Below, piece after piece: positions 25,666 to 33,234 of a stretch of DNA of 46,554 bases. The stretch covers positions 1 to 46,554 of the forward strand of contig JAGFIW010000288.1 of the NCBI GenBank assembly GCA_024103195.1. The letters run 5' to 3'. Below the pieces are notes generated by a model. That model worked only from the letters and a program-made list of their open reading frames with translations. It did not search any database and was not told the DNA's origin. Numbering within the stretch: the stretch's first letter is position 1; each line of letters starts with the position of its first letter. This stretch comes from Saprospiraceae bacterium. GTDB taxonomy: Bacteria > Bacteroidota > Bacteroidia > Chitinophagales > Saprospiraceae. The position numbers were made by a program, and so were the translations under genes.

Positions 25666-25897
25666 AACAGGTAAACAAGTATGTATAATGTGGTGATAAC
25701 GAAGCACCATGAAAGTAAGTTATTCAGCTCATCCGCGCAAGTCCCGGTGGATAAACCCCACCTTATCCCCACATCACATCAAGACGGCATTCACCCATTC
25801 AAACTACCTGCATATGTTGTGGAGAAAGGGTACCTGCCTGACATCCGACGGCATCTTTCACACCACCTGTCCGTTTGGAATTTGTCATGACTTACTA

Positions 25898-25906
25898 TGT
25901 GAATAA
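25898..25906 (-). other. DnaA box TTATTCACA
   Basis: Exact consensus on the minus strand, at the left edge of the most AT-rich part of the spacer. Confidence 0.7.
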
Positions 25907-25972
25907 AGTATCAAATGGCTGTTAGTAAAGTCATATAATATTGATAAACAATAAATTATAATAATATCTCAT

Positions 25973-25981
25973 TGTGGATAA
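25973..25981 (-). other. DnaA box TTATCCACA
   Basis: Exact consensus on the minus strand, in the same orientation as the box 75 bases to its left. Confidence 0.7.
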
Positions 25982-26153
25982 ACCTTGCTGGAACGTGTAT
26001 ATCGACAAATCAAAATTTGAGCGTACATGGTTACTCACAATTACACCTCACTGATAATGATGATTCTTTTTTATTATTTAATAACTTGTAATAATAACCA
26101 TCAGAGCTGGGTGATGCCACCTTGTTGGTACTGCGGATGTTCTTAGTTTTGCC

Positions 26154-26161
26154 CTGTTCAA
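26154..26161 (+). promoter_or_regulatory. -7 box TAGTTTTG for ctaA
   Basis: TAnnTTTG match ending 12 bases before the ATG at 26174, at the right edge of the proposed origin. Confidence 0.5.
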
Positions 26162-26173
26162 TTCCGGTACACC

Positions 26174-27256
26174 ATGGAGGGCGGAACTTATTCCAAATCG
26201 GTCAGTTTGTGGTTGTTGATCGGGCTTGTCGGCGTGTTGGGTCAGATCGTGATAGGAGGAGTTACCCGGTTGACGGGTAGTGGGTTGTCCATCACCAAGT
26301 GGGAAATAGTGACCGGGACGTTACCTCCGATGAATGAAGCGGAATGGGAAGAGGCTTTTCAACTTTATCGGGAAACACCCCAATACGCATTGATCAACAA
26401 AGGCATGTCGCTGGGCAGTTTCAAATATATCTATTTCTGGGAATATTTTCACCGATTGTGGGCAAGATGGCTGGGTGTCGTTTTTCTCGTTCCTTTCCTG
26501 TTTTTTTGGTCCAGAGGTTTGTTGAGCAGGGACTTGATGCGCCGGCTGGGAATTTTGGTCCTGTTAGCGGCTATCACCGCCTCCTTTGGATGGATCATGG
26601 TAGCCAGTGGTTTGACAGAGCGTCCATGGGTGAATATCTACAAACTCGGCGCTCATTTGCTTTTGGGTTTTGCTGTCTTTGTCTATCTACTGGATGTGTG
26701 GTACCGCTACCGGGTGTCTGTCCATCCGTTTCATGACCGCAGACTGTATCTACTAAGTGGTTGGGTATTCCTGCTGCTTGTTCTTCAGGTTTTTCTCGGG
26801 GGGATGGTATCCGGTATGAAGGCTGGTTTTGCTTATCCGACCTGGCCTTCCATGAACGGCTCCTGGATACCCGCCATTCTCCTGGATGGAGATGCCTGGC
26901 ATTGGGATGCATTTGTCCGTTATGACGAAAACACCTTTATGCCTGCTTTTGCACAATTTTTCCATCGGATGGTTGCTTATGTCCTTTTGCTGGTGGTAAT
27001 GATATTGTGTTACCGGTTGGCAAAAAGCGGGCGTCATCGTTTGAGAAATTGGTCCCTTTGGTTGATGATTGTTGTTTTGATCCAAGTGGGATTGGGTATT
27101 TTGACCGTAGTGTCCTTTCAAAAAGGAATACCCGTTTTATGGGCGTCCTGGCATCAAATGGGAGGTTTGGTGCTGTTGGCATCCGTTTATCTGGTTCACA
27201 TGCGCGAATTGGCACCCGTTTCCCGTCAAGGCGACGGGGCAGAAGAAAAGTCCTAA
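26174..27256 (+). CDS. ctaA: Heme A synthase (CtaA/COX15 family)
   Basis: 360-residue membrane enzyme that oxidises heme O to heme A for cytochrome aa3-type oxidases. About eight membrane spans, with the conserved heme-ligand histidines in EYFHRLWAR, LGAHLLLGF, FFHRMVAYV and SWHQMGGLVLL. The N-terminal GGVTRLTGSGLSITKWE is a family signature. The length fits the long, COX15-type class. It is the first rightward gene after the proposed origin. Its partners ctaB and the oxidase genes are not in the window. Confidence 0.94.
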   Translation: MEGGTYSKSVSLWLLIGLVGVLGQIVIGGVTRLTGSGLSITKWEIVTGTLPPMNEAEWEEAFQLYRETPQYALINKGMSLGSFKYIYFWEYFHRLWARWLGVVFLVPFLFFWSRGLLSRDLMRRLGILVLLAAITASFGWIMVASGLTERPWVNIYKLGAHLLLGFAVFVYLLDVWYRYRVSVHPFHDRRLYLLSGWVFLLLVLQVFLGGMVSGMKAGFAYPTWPSMNGSWIPAILLDGDAWHWDAFVRYDENTFMPAFAQFFHRMVAYVLLLVVMILCYRLAKSGRHRLRNWSLWLMIVVLIQVGLGILTVVSFQKGIPVLWASWHQMGGLVLLASVYLVHMRELAPVSRQGDGAEEKS

Positions 27257-27275
27257 TGCTGTATTTTTACCCGCT

Positions 27276-28052
27276 ATGAAGCAAGAATTCCCGGTCAAAG
27301 TGGATGGCAATTTCCGGTATATCGAGACCGGCGGTTCTGGTGAAGTGTTGGTTCTGCTACACGGTCTTTTTGGGGCATTGAGCAACTTTGAGGGTATTTT
27401 GCGCCATTTGAGTCCGACGCATAATGTTGTGGTGCCCATTTTGCCGATCTATGAGATGCCTTTGCTTCAGGTTTCTGTCAAGGGTTTGGTGGAACACGTC
27501 CAACATTTTGTCGAATTCAAGGGATTCAGGAAGGTCCATGTTTTAGGCAACAGTTTGGGAGGACATGTGGCGATTCTCTTCACACTCAACAATCCGGACA
27601 GGGTAAGTACCCTTTGTTTGACGGGTAGCAGCGGTTTGTATGAAAGTGCCATGGGCAATACTTTTCCCAAGCGAGGGGACTACGAGTACATCCGGAAGAA
27701 GACCCAGGAAACCTTTTACAACCCGGATGTGGCTACCAAGGCTTTGATTGATGAAGTGTACGGTATCGTTAATGATCGCTCCAAGGTTATTCGCGTGTTG
27801 GCCACGGCGAAGAGTGCCATCCGCCACAATGTGGGTGACCGGCTTTATCAGATTCAGTGTCCAACCCTGTTGATATGGGGGAAGGAAGACATTGTGACAC
27901 CTGTGTTTGTCGCTCACAAATTCAATGATCTGATCGCCGGCAGCGAGTTGCATGTGCTGGAAAAATGCGGACATGCTCCCATGATGGAACTGCCCGATGC
28001 TTTCAATGAAATCCTCTTTGCCTTTTTGAGGAAACATGATGAAGCAGCCTGA
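27276..28052 (+). CDS. Alpha/beta-fold hydrolase (second, near parS)
   Basis: 258 residues with the motifs VLLHGLFGALSNF, nucleophile S93 in VLGNSLGGHVAILF, acid in IWGKEDIVTP, and histidine in EKCGHAPMMELP. It resembles meta-cleavage-product hydrolases and related C-C or ester hydrolases, but no aromatic-catabolism gene is nearby. It starts 19 bases after ctaA and may be cotranscribed with it. A TATTTTTA near-match to the -7 box lies just before the start. Confidence 0.9.
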   Translation: MKQEFPVKVDGNFRYIETGGSGEVLVLLHGLFGALSNFEGILRHLSPTHNVVVPILPIYEMPLLQVSVKGLVEHVQHFVEFKGFRKVHVLGNSLGGHVAILFTLNNPDRVSTLCLTGSSGLYESAMGNTFPKRGDYEYIRKKTQETFYNPDVATKALIDEVYGIVNDRSKVIRVLATAKSAIRHNVGDRLYQIQCPTLLIWGKEDIVTPVFVAHKFNDLIAGSELHVLEKCGHAPMMELPDAFNEILFAFLRKHDEAA

Positions 28053-28178
28053 AGGCTACTTGCTACTTAAATAGGGGAGGGATTCCAGAAAGAGTGGGCA
28101 TAAGGGTGTCCTGCCGGGAAATACAGCACCTGACTGTTTCTAATGGTCATGGATTCAAGGACCTGAGCCTCCCAGGAA

Positions 28179-28194
28179 TGTTTCACGTGGAACA
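28179..28194. other. parS site TGTTTCACGTGGAACA
   Basis: Differs from the universal parS consensus TGTTTCACGTGAAACA at one of 16 positions. ParB binds such sites and spreads, loading SMC and placing the origin region during segregation. It lies about 2.2 kb right of the DnaA-box cluster. Confidence 0.88.
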
Positions 28195-28362
28195 TGGGTC
28201 GCGCTGCATCGTTGTTGGACGATGTCAAAACCTTAATCAGCGCCTTCTTTTTACCGGGAGAAAAAGATGATTCCTGACGGCGCAAAAGGGCTTGGGATTT
28301 GAAAAGTGGTGGGTTCTGGCCTTCCAACCGCAGATCCCGATGGGGTTTCTGCAACAGTCAAA

Positions 28363-28378
28363 TGTTCCACGTGGAACA
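28363..28378. other. parS site TGTTCCACGTGGAACA
   Basis: Perfect 16-base palindrome (symmetry extends to 20 bases), two differences from the universal parS consensus, as a symmetric pair of changes. 184 bases from the first site and only four bases from the thrB stop codon. Confidence 0.88.
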
Positions 28379-28381
28379 TTA

Positions 28382-29317
28382 TCAAAGTCGCCGGGCACCC
28401 TCTTCATTTACCCTACTTAGGAATAGTCGACTTTCCATTTGGTGATTCGCCAATACTTTTTGCATGGCAATTCCGGCTTCTTCGGCCATCAAGCTGTTTT
28501 CGAAGAAGGCAAAGATGGCGGGTCCTGATCCGCTGATACTGCATCCCAGCGCATCATATTGCCGGGCTGTTTCCTGGACTTCATAAAACCCGGGGACGGA
28601 ACCTGCTCTTTGGGGTTCAATCCAGGCATCCTGCAAACTCCGGCGGATCAACGGGAAATCTGATTGCCACAAACCATGGATGAATCCAGCCAGGTTGGCG
28701 GTTTGGGCAACCACCGTTTCCACGGGGACATCAGGTTTTAATATTCCTCTTGTTTGGCTGGTAATCAAACGCAAATCAGGCAATACCACGGTGATAAACA
28801 GACCTTTGGGGGTGGGAAGGCGTTGGATGTCCGAGGTTGAACTGTCCCTCACCAACACAATCCCCCCCAACAGACAGGCACATACATTATCTGCATACAG
28901 ACCACCGCTCACCTCCTTTTCAGCTTCCATGGCAAAGGGGAGCAATTCCCGTCGCGTCAAAGGTCTGCCCAGCACTTCGTTGACCGCCATGACACCGGCA
29001 ACTGCTGATGATGCACTCCCTCCCAAACCGCTCCCTACCGGAATTCGTTTGTGCAGTTCCAAGGCAATGCCATGTCCAACGGGAGTCAAGGCCTTCCACA
29101 CAGCTCTGGCCGCTATGCAGACCGCATTCCTTTCAGGATCTTCGGGCATTGCCCCGGATTGCCCCGTCACTCCCGCCATACGAACGGATGTTCCCGGCTC
29201 CTTCCACGCAATCACCTCATCGCCCGGATTTTCCAGGGCCAATCCCAGGATGTCAAATCCGACGGCCAGATTGGACAAGCTGGCGGGAGCGAAGATTTTG
29301 ATGCCGGAAGGTTTCAT
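28382..29317 (-). CDS. thrB: Homoserine kinase (GHMP kinase)
   Basis: 311 residues. GHMP-kinase motifs: APASLSNLAVGFDILGLA near the N terminus, the ATP-binding PVGSGLGGSASSAVAGVMA, and the C-terminal CSISGSGPAIFAFFE. It phosphorylates homoserine in threonine synthesis. thrA and thrC are not adjacent; asd, an earlier pathway step, is 10.5 kb away. A TAACTTTG box ends four bases before the ATG. Its stop codon lies four bases from the second parS site. Confidence 0.95.
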   Translation of the reverse strand: MKPSGIKIFAPASLSNLAVGFDILGLALENPGDEVIAWKEPGTSVRMAGVTGQSGAMPEDPERNAVCIAARAVWKALTPVGHGIALELHKRIPVGSGLGGSASSAVAGVMAVNEVLGRPLTRRELLPFAMEAEKEVSGGLYADNVCACLLGGIVLVRDSSTSDIQRLPTPKGLFITVVLPDLRLITSQTRGILKPDVPVETVVAQTANLAGFIHGLWQSDFPLIRRSLQDAWIEPQRAGSVPGFYEVQETARQYDALGCSISGSGPAIFAFFENSLMAEEAGIAMQKVLANHQMESRLFLSRVNEEGARRL

Positions 29318-29321
29318 TGCT

Positions 29322-29329
29322 CAAAGTTA
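29322..29329 (-). promoter_or_regulatory. -7 box TAACTTTG, four bases before the thrB ATG
   Basis: Exact TAnnTTTG on the minus strand, with a four-base gap to the start codon, predicting a leaderless thrB mRNA. Confidence 0.6.
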
Positions 29330-29354
29330 GCCGTGGATAAAGGCCTTTTCACGC

Positions 29355-29516
29355 TTAATAAAACCAGGTTTTCAACCATCCCCACCATTCATGCCTCTTC
29401 ATCCACATCCAAAGGACCATCCAAAAACCGGCAAAAAGCAGGATCAAACCGACATTCCTACGGGTCTGCCGGTTTTTTTCCCGGCGATTTTTATATCGAA
29501 ATACCTCTCTGGCCAT
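29355..29516 (-). CDS. 53-residue single-span membrane protein
   Basis: Hand-translated ORF from ATG 29516 to TAA: a very basic N terminus (MAREVFRYKNRREKNRQTRR), one hydrophobic helix at about 21-38 (NVGLILLFAGFWMVLWMW), and a Trp-rich, positively charged tail (KRHEWWGWLKTWFY). It starts five bases after the glycosyltransferase stop, on the same strand, so it is probably translated from the same mRNA. Composition and position favour a real gene, but the family is not recognised. It may be a small partner of the glycosyltransferase or a membrane-associated peptide. Confidence 0.55.
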   Translation of the reverse strand: MAREVFRYKNRREKNRQTRRNVGLILLFAGFWMVLWMWMKRHEWWGWLKTWFY

Positions 29517-29521
29517 GTTGC

Positions 29522-30661
29522 TCAATCCTGTTCTTCACCCGTATTCAGGGATGCCTCGCACAGTACTTTCCATACCATGCCGGCACTTGCGTCCCACCGG
29601 AATTTCTTCCTTTGCTCCTTTCCCAGAGCGATCAGTTTTTCCCTTAAGCCGGACTCCGAAACAAGTCGTCTCATCGCTGTGGCTATCTCCTGCTCGCTAT
29701 ACGGATCCACCAGCAGGGCGGCCGATCCAGCAACTTCCGGCATGGCACTCAATCCCGAAGTAATGACGGCCGTATCGCAGCACAAGGCCTCTGCAATCGG
29801 AATGCCAAAACCCTCGAAAAGGGATACATAGACCAACGCCGTAGAGGCCGAATACCACAAAGGCAATTGCCCGCTTTGATACCCGACATGGTGGATGGAC
29901 GCCTTCCAGGGAGACTGATTCAAAAGGGTTTTGATATCCCCGGACTTCCAGGCCATGCGTCCCAACAATACCAGATGATGGGGGTATCCGGTGTCCGACT
30001 TGAATGCCTCGAACGACCGGATCAAACGCAGGATGTTTTTGCGGGGATGTAGGGCACCCACATAAAGAAAAAAGGGTTGTCCCCCCGTTTCCGTATCTCT
30101 CAGTTGCTGACATTCGCGCTCGGATGCGGGGACAAAACCATTCCCCACACCATTATAAACCACCGTCAGTTTGTCAGCCGGAACTCCGCTGTCGCGGAGG
30201 TCGGCGCCTGTAGCCTCGCTGACGGCCAGGATATGATCAGCGCGACGGAGGAATTTGGGCATGAAATACCGGTAATACATGCGCTGGGCCAGGGATACAT
30301 GCCGGGGAAAATGCTTGTAGGCAATATCATGAACGGTCAAAACCGTGGGCACGGAGGTCCCAAGGGACAGAAATCCGTCCGGTGACCAAAAGACATCTGC
30401 CCGGTATCTTTTGAGCAACACAGGCAAACGAAGTTCAAACCAGATCCAGAAAAGAAGCGGATGCCTGGCCGGGGGAAAAACACGGACACATTCGACATTG
30501 GGACCAAATACAAAGGCGGGATCCCATGCCCGGTCAAAAAATAGGATAAAGGTGTCTTCCGGGTGGGACTGCACCAACCGTCGAACGATCTCGCAGGTGT
30601 ACCACCCGATCCCTTCCAGCTTTCCCCCCAGCAGCATACGGGTGTTGACGGCAATGCGCAT
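29522..30661 (-). CDS. Glycosyltransferase family 4 (GT-B)
   Basis: 379 residues of GT-B type. The N-terminal half starts MRIAVNTRMLLGGKLEGIGW and has VLTVHDIAYKHFP; the C-terminal Rossmann half has YVGALHPRKNILRLIRSFEA and the nucleotide-sugar motif EGFGIPIAEAL (E-x7-E), then VAGSAALLVDPYSEQEIATAM. It resembles mannosyl- or rhamnosyl-transferases of surface polysaccharide synthesis. No other polysaccharide gene is adjacent, so acceptor and sugar are open. It shares a 45-base divergent spacer with nadB. Confidence 0.9.
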   Translation of the reverse strand: MRIAVNTRMLLGGKLEGIGWYTCEIVRRLVQSHPEDTFILFFDRAWDPAFVFGPNVECVRVFPPARHPLLFWIWFELRLPVLLKRYRADVFWSPDGFLSLGTSVPTVLTVHDIAYKHFPRHVSLAQRMYYRYFMPKFLRRADHILAVSEATGADLRDSGVPADKLTVVYNGVGNGFVPASERECQQLRDTETGGQPFFLYVGALHPRKNILRLIRSFEAFKSDTGYPHHLVLLGRMAWKSGDIKTLLNQSPWKASIHHVGYQSGQLPLWYSASTALVYVSLFEGFGIPIAEALCCDTAVITSGLSAMPEVAGSAALLVDPYSEQEIATAMRRLVSESGLREKLIALGKEQRKKFRWDASAGMVWKVLCEASLNTGEEQD

Positions 30662-30681
30662 GTAGCCTTGGCAGTGTTAGT

Positions 30682-30689
30682 TACCTTCG
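30682..30689 (+). promoter_or_regulatory. -7-like box TACCTTCG before nadB
   Basis: One mismatch to TAnnTTTG, 17 bases before the TTG at 30707 proposed as the nadB start. Its placement supports that start. Confidence 0.4.
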
Positions 30690-30706
30690 CCAAAAATAAC
30701 CCTGTC

Positions 30707-32305
30707 TTGCACAAGTCGGACGTCCTCATCATTGGTTCGGGTATTGCCGGTCTAACGCTGGCCGTCAAATTGGCCCAGGCCAATCCGGATCTCACCATCC
30801 AGGTATTGACCAAAACTTCGGATGACGAAAGCAACACGCGCTATGCACAAGGCGGCGTTGCCGCCGTGTGGGACCGGAAACACGATTCCTTTGAGAAGCA
30901 CATCCACGATACCCTGGATGCCGGAGATGGCTTGTGCGATCCCGAAATCGTACGGATTGTCGTCACAGAAGGACCCTTGCGCGTCGAAGAGATCATTGCG
31001 TGGGGTACCCGTTTTGACAAGGAAGGGGATCAGGACTACAACCTGGGAAGAGAAGGGGGACATACGGAAAACAGGATCCTCCACTACAAAGATCTGACTG
31101 GCTGGGAGATCCAGCGCGCTCTGCTGCAGGAAGCCGAACGGCATCCCTCCATTCATATTCTCGAGCACTACTTCACCATTGACATCATTACCCAACATCA
31201 CCTGGGATATAATGTCACCAGAGTGACGCCGGATATTACCTGCTATGGCGCCTACGCCCTCAACAAAGTGACCGGGCACATCGAGACTTTCCTGGCCAGG
31301 CATACCGTCATTGCAGCAGGCGGTGCCGGTCAGGTGTATCGCCATACCACCAATCCCGTCATCGCTACGGGTGATGGCATGGCTATGGTTTACCGGGCCA
31401 AAGGGAGGGTACGCGACATGGAATTTGTCCAGTTCCATCCAACCAGCCTCTACAATCCGGCTGGAGAAAATCCTTCCTTCCTGATTTCCGAAGCGGTCCG
31501 GGGCTTTGGAGGCATCCTGCGCGCCAAAGACGGTGATGCCTTCATGAAGCGCTACGATCCACGCGAAAGTCTCGCGCCCCGGGACATCGTAGCTCGTGCC
31601 ATCGATAACGAATTGAAAATCAGGGGAGATGAGCATGTGTGCCTCGATTGTACCCATTTGGACCCCAAGGGATTCGAGGCGCACTTCCCTACGATTACGG
31701 CCAAATGCCTGCAAATGGGCATTGATCCTTCCCGCGACATGATACCGGTAGCCCCTGCCTGTCATTACATGTGTGGCGGGATCCTCACCGACGCGTGGGG
31801 ACGGTCCAGCATCCGAAATCTGTTTGCCTGCGGCGAATGCACGTCTACCGGATTACATGGTGCTAACAGATTGGCTTCCAACTCTTTATTGGAAGCTATG
31901 GTCTTCGCGCACCGGATTTTTCTCGCCCTGGAAGAAGCATCCGGAATTCCGGAGCCACCGCTTGTACCCGACTGGAACGCGGAAGGCACTACCGCACCCC
32001 GGGAAATGGTGTTGATCACCCAATCCCTCAAGGAGTTGAAAGAGATCATGACCAACTATGTCGGTATCGTGCGATCAAACGTGCGTCTCAAAAGGGCGAT
32101 GGATCGTCTGCACCTGTTGCATCGGGAAACCGAGGAACTCTACCACCAAACCACCCTTTCGCCCCAATTGTGTGAGTTGCGAAACCTGCTGACCATAGCT
32201 TACCTGGTGACTCGTTCCGCCACCCTTCGCCGGGAAAGTCGCGGCCTTCATTACACGACGGATTACCCGGAAAAACTCCCGTTCCTGGAATCTACCATTC
32301 TTTAA
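30707..32305 (+). CDS. nadB: L-aspartate oxidase (TTG start)
   Basis: 532-residue FAD enzyme oxidising aspartate to iminoaspartate, the first step of de novo NAD synthesis. The FAD-binding motif GSGIAG (10-15) lies directly after HKSDVLII, so the start must be close: the only reasonable codon is TTG at 30707. An upstream in-frame ATG would add 48 residues overlapping the divergent glycosyltransferase gene. Other motifs are RYAQGGVAAV, VIAAGGAGQVY, VQFHPTSLY and CGECTSTGLHGANRLASNSL. The C-terminal helical domain is complete. nadC is at 6.7 kb; nadA is not seen. Confidence 0.94.
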   Translation: MHKSDVLIIGSGIAGLTLAVKLAQANPDLTIQVLTKTSDDESNTRYAQGGVAAVWDRKHDSFEKHIHDTLDAGDGLCDPEIVRIVVTEGPLRVEEIIAWGTRFDKEGDQDYNLGREGGHTENRILHYKDLTGWEIQRALLQEAERHPSIHILEHYFTIDIITQHHLGYNVTRVTPDITCYGAYALNKVTGHIETFLARHTVIAAGGAGQVYRHTTNPVIATGDGMAMVYRAKGRVRDMEFVQFHPTSLYNPAGENPSFLISEAVRGFGGILRAKDGDAFMKRYDPRESLAPRDIVARAIDNELKIRGDEHVCLDCTHLDPKGFEAHFPTITAKCLQMGIDPSRDMIPVAPACHYMCGGILTDAWGRSSIRNLFACGECTSTGLHGANRLASNSLLEAMVFAHRIFLALEEASGIPEPPLVPDWNAEGTTAPREMVLITQSLKELKEIMTNYVGIVRSNVRLKRAMDRLHLLHRETEELYHQTTLSPQLCELRNLLTIAYLVTRSATLRRESRGLHYTTDYPEKLPFLESTIL

Positions 32306-32322
32306 CAAAGGGTCTATCGTTC

Positions 32323-33156
32323 CTATTGGGGACGTGCCGCCACTTCAAAGGAAAGGAAACCCCCTTCGTTGCGTACCTGGACGGTTTCACGGGTGGCGCC
32401 TGCGCCTCCACGGTCCAGCAAGGTGGTGATCATGCGGATCCTGGTGTTTTCACGGAGCCAGCCTCCTTTGTAGTTGTCCGGCAATCGGACAGATGCCGGT
32501 GGTGCATTGGCAGCCAGGGTTTCGCCGGTATTTTCCTGATGTCGCATGACATAGAGCTGGGTATCATAATAGTCCAGACAAGCCGTCAAGTCTTCTTCCG
32601 GTACCCGATCAAACACATGGAGCTGATACCGTTCCACCAGGCCGCTGATCTTTTCAGCGTATTGCGGGTTGGTGGCGTAACCGCATCGCTGGAGTCCGTT
32701 CGCCCATCCGCGGTAATCGGTCCGGTCAAGCTGGAACAACTCCTGGTAGCGGGGGCTGGTCAGCAAGAAATCCGAATGATCGCGATAACTGTCCGTAACA
32801 CCGGCATAGCGGCGAAAGCAGGATTCCATCAACCTGCCATCAGGCCCGAAATCGTCATCGACGACGAGCAAGGTGTCACCGATCCAGGAGGACTTGCACT
32901 TGATACCGAAATGGTTGTTGCCTTCAGTGGCCAGACGGCTCGTTCCCGATGCAGTTTCCAGCAGTCCCTGCGCGAGTTTGATGCTGGCCGGAATCCCGCT
33001 GAGGTACATTTCCTTGACGGCCAGTCCGGCATGTTCCCGGATATAGCGCTCCTGGTTGGTCCAGACAGGATCGCTCATGTTGTCCTTCGACTGGCCGGCC
33101 GAGGGAGTCCGAGAAAGCAGGACGGCAATAATGAGTAAGACGAACCTCGTTTTCAT
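32323..33156 (-). CDS. Secreted glucosaminidase-domain protein
   Basis: 277 residues with a signal peptide (about 1-21) and a mannosyl-glycoprotein endo-beta-N-acetylglucosaminidase-like (FlgJ-type) domain. The catalytic Glu is probably E67 in LAQGLLETASGTSRLA, followed by NNHFGIKC, YAGVTDSYRDHSDFL and the final helix NPQYAEKISGLVERY. The enzyme would cut peptidoglycan glycan strands. The C-terminal part (from about 190) has no recognised domain. It lies 78 bases beyond hemD on the same strand. Confidence 0.88.
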   Translation of the reverse strand: MKTRFVLLIIAVLLSRTPSAGQSKDNMSDPVWTNQERYIREHAGLAVKEMYLSGIPASIKLAQGLLETASGTSRLATEGNNHFGIKCKSSWIGDTLLVVDDDFGPDGRLMESCFRRYAGVTDSYRDHSDFLLTSPRYQELFQLDRTDYRGWANGLQRCGYATNPQYAEKISGLVERYQLHVFDRVPEEDLTACLDYYDTQLYVMRHQENTGETLAANAPPASVRLPDNYKGGWLRENTRIRMITTLLDRGGAGATRETVQVRNEGGFLSFEVAARPQ

Positions 33157-33234
33157 GATCCGGGGTAATATGGGTACAGATATTGGAATACCTATACGCA
33201 GGATCCGTCAACAGGTTACAGGAAAGGCTTGGGG

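Larger units (their letters stand above)
25654..26153. other. Candidate chromosomal replication origin (oriC)
   Basis: A 500-base gene-free stretch with exact DnaA boxes (TTATNCACA) at 25657-25665 (+), 25898-25906 (-) and 25973-25981 (-). One-mismatch copies are at 25747-25755 (-), 25764-25772 (+), 25818-25826 (-) and 26031-26039 (+). The right half is strongly AT-rich: by hand count 82% AT in 25921-25980 and 78% in 26041-26100, against a moderately GC-rich background, so it is a natural unwinding element. Flanking genes point outward (dtd left, ctaA right). dnaA itself is not adjacent, which is common in Bacteroidota. Two parS sites lie about 2.2 kb to the right. Confidence 0.75.
28053..28381. 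other. Gene-free spacer carrying two parS sites
   Basis: 329 bases between the convergent alpha/beta hydrolase and thrB genes. Apart from the two parS palindromes I see no promoter, hairpin terminator or convincing gene. One leftward open frame (28067-28354) runs through the first palindrome but needs a TTG start and shows no recognisable protein features. Confidence 0.6.

Noticed and set aside
28067..28354. 95-residue leftward open frame in the parS spacer
   Set aside because: It needs a TTG start, runs through a parS palindrome (which itself yields the familiar MFHVKH peptide), and shows no recognisable domain, signal or promoter. I judge it more likely a by-product of the spacer, though not excluded.
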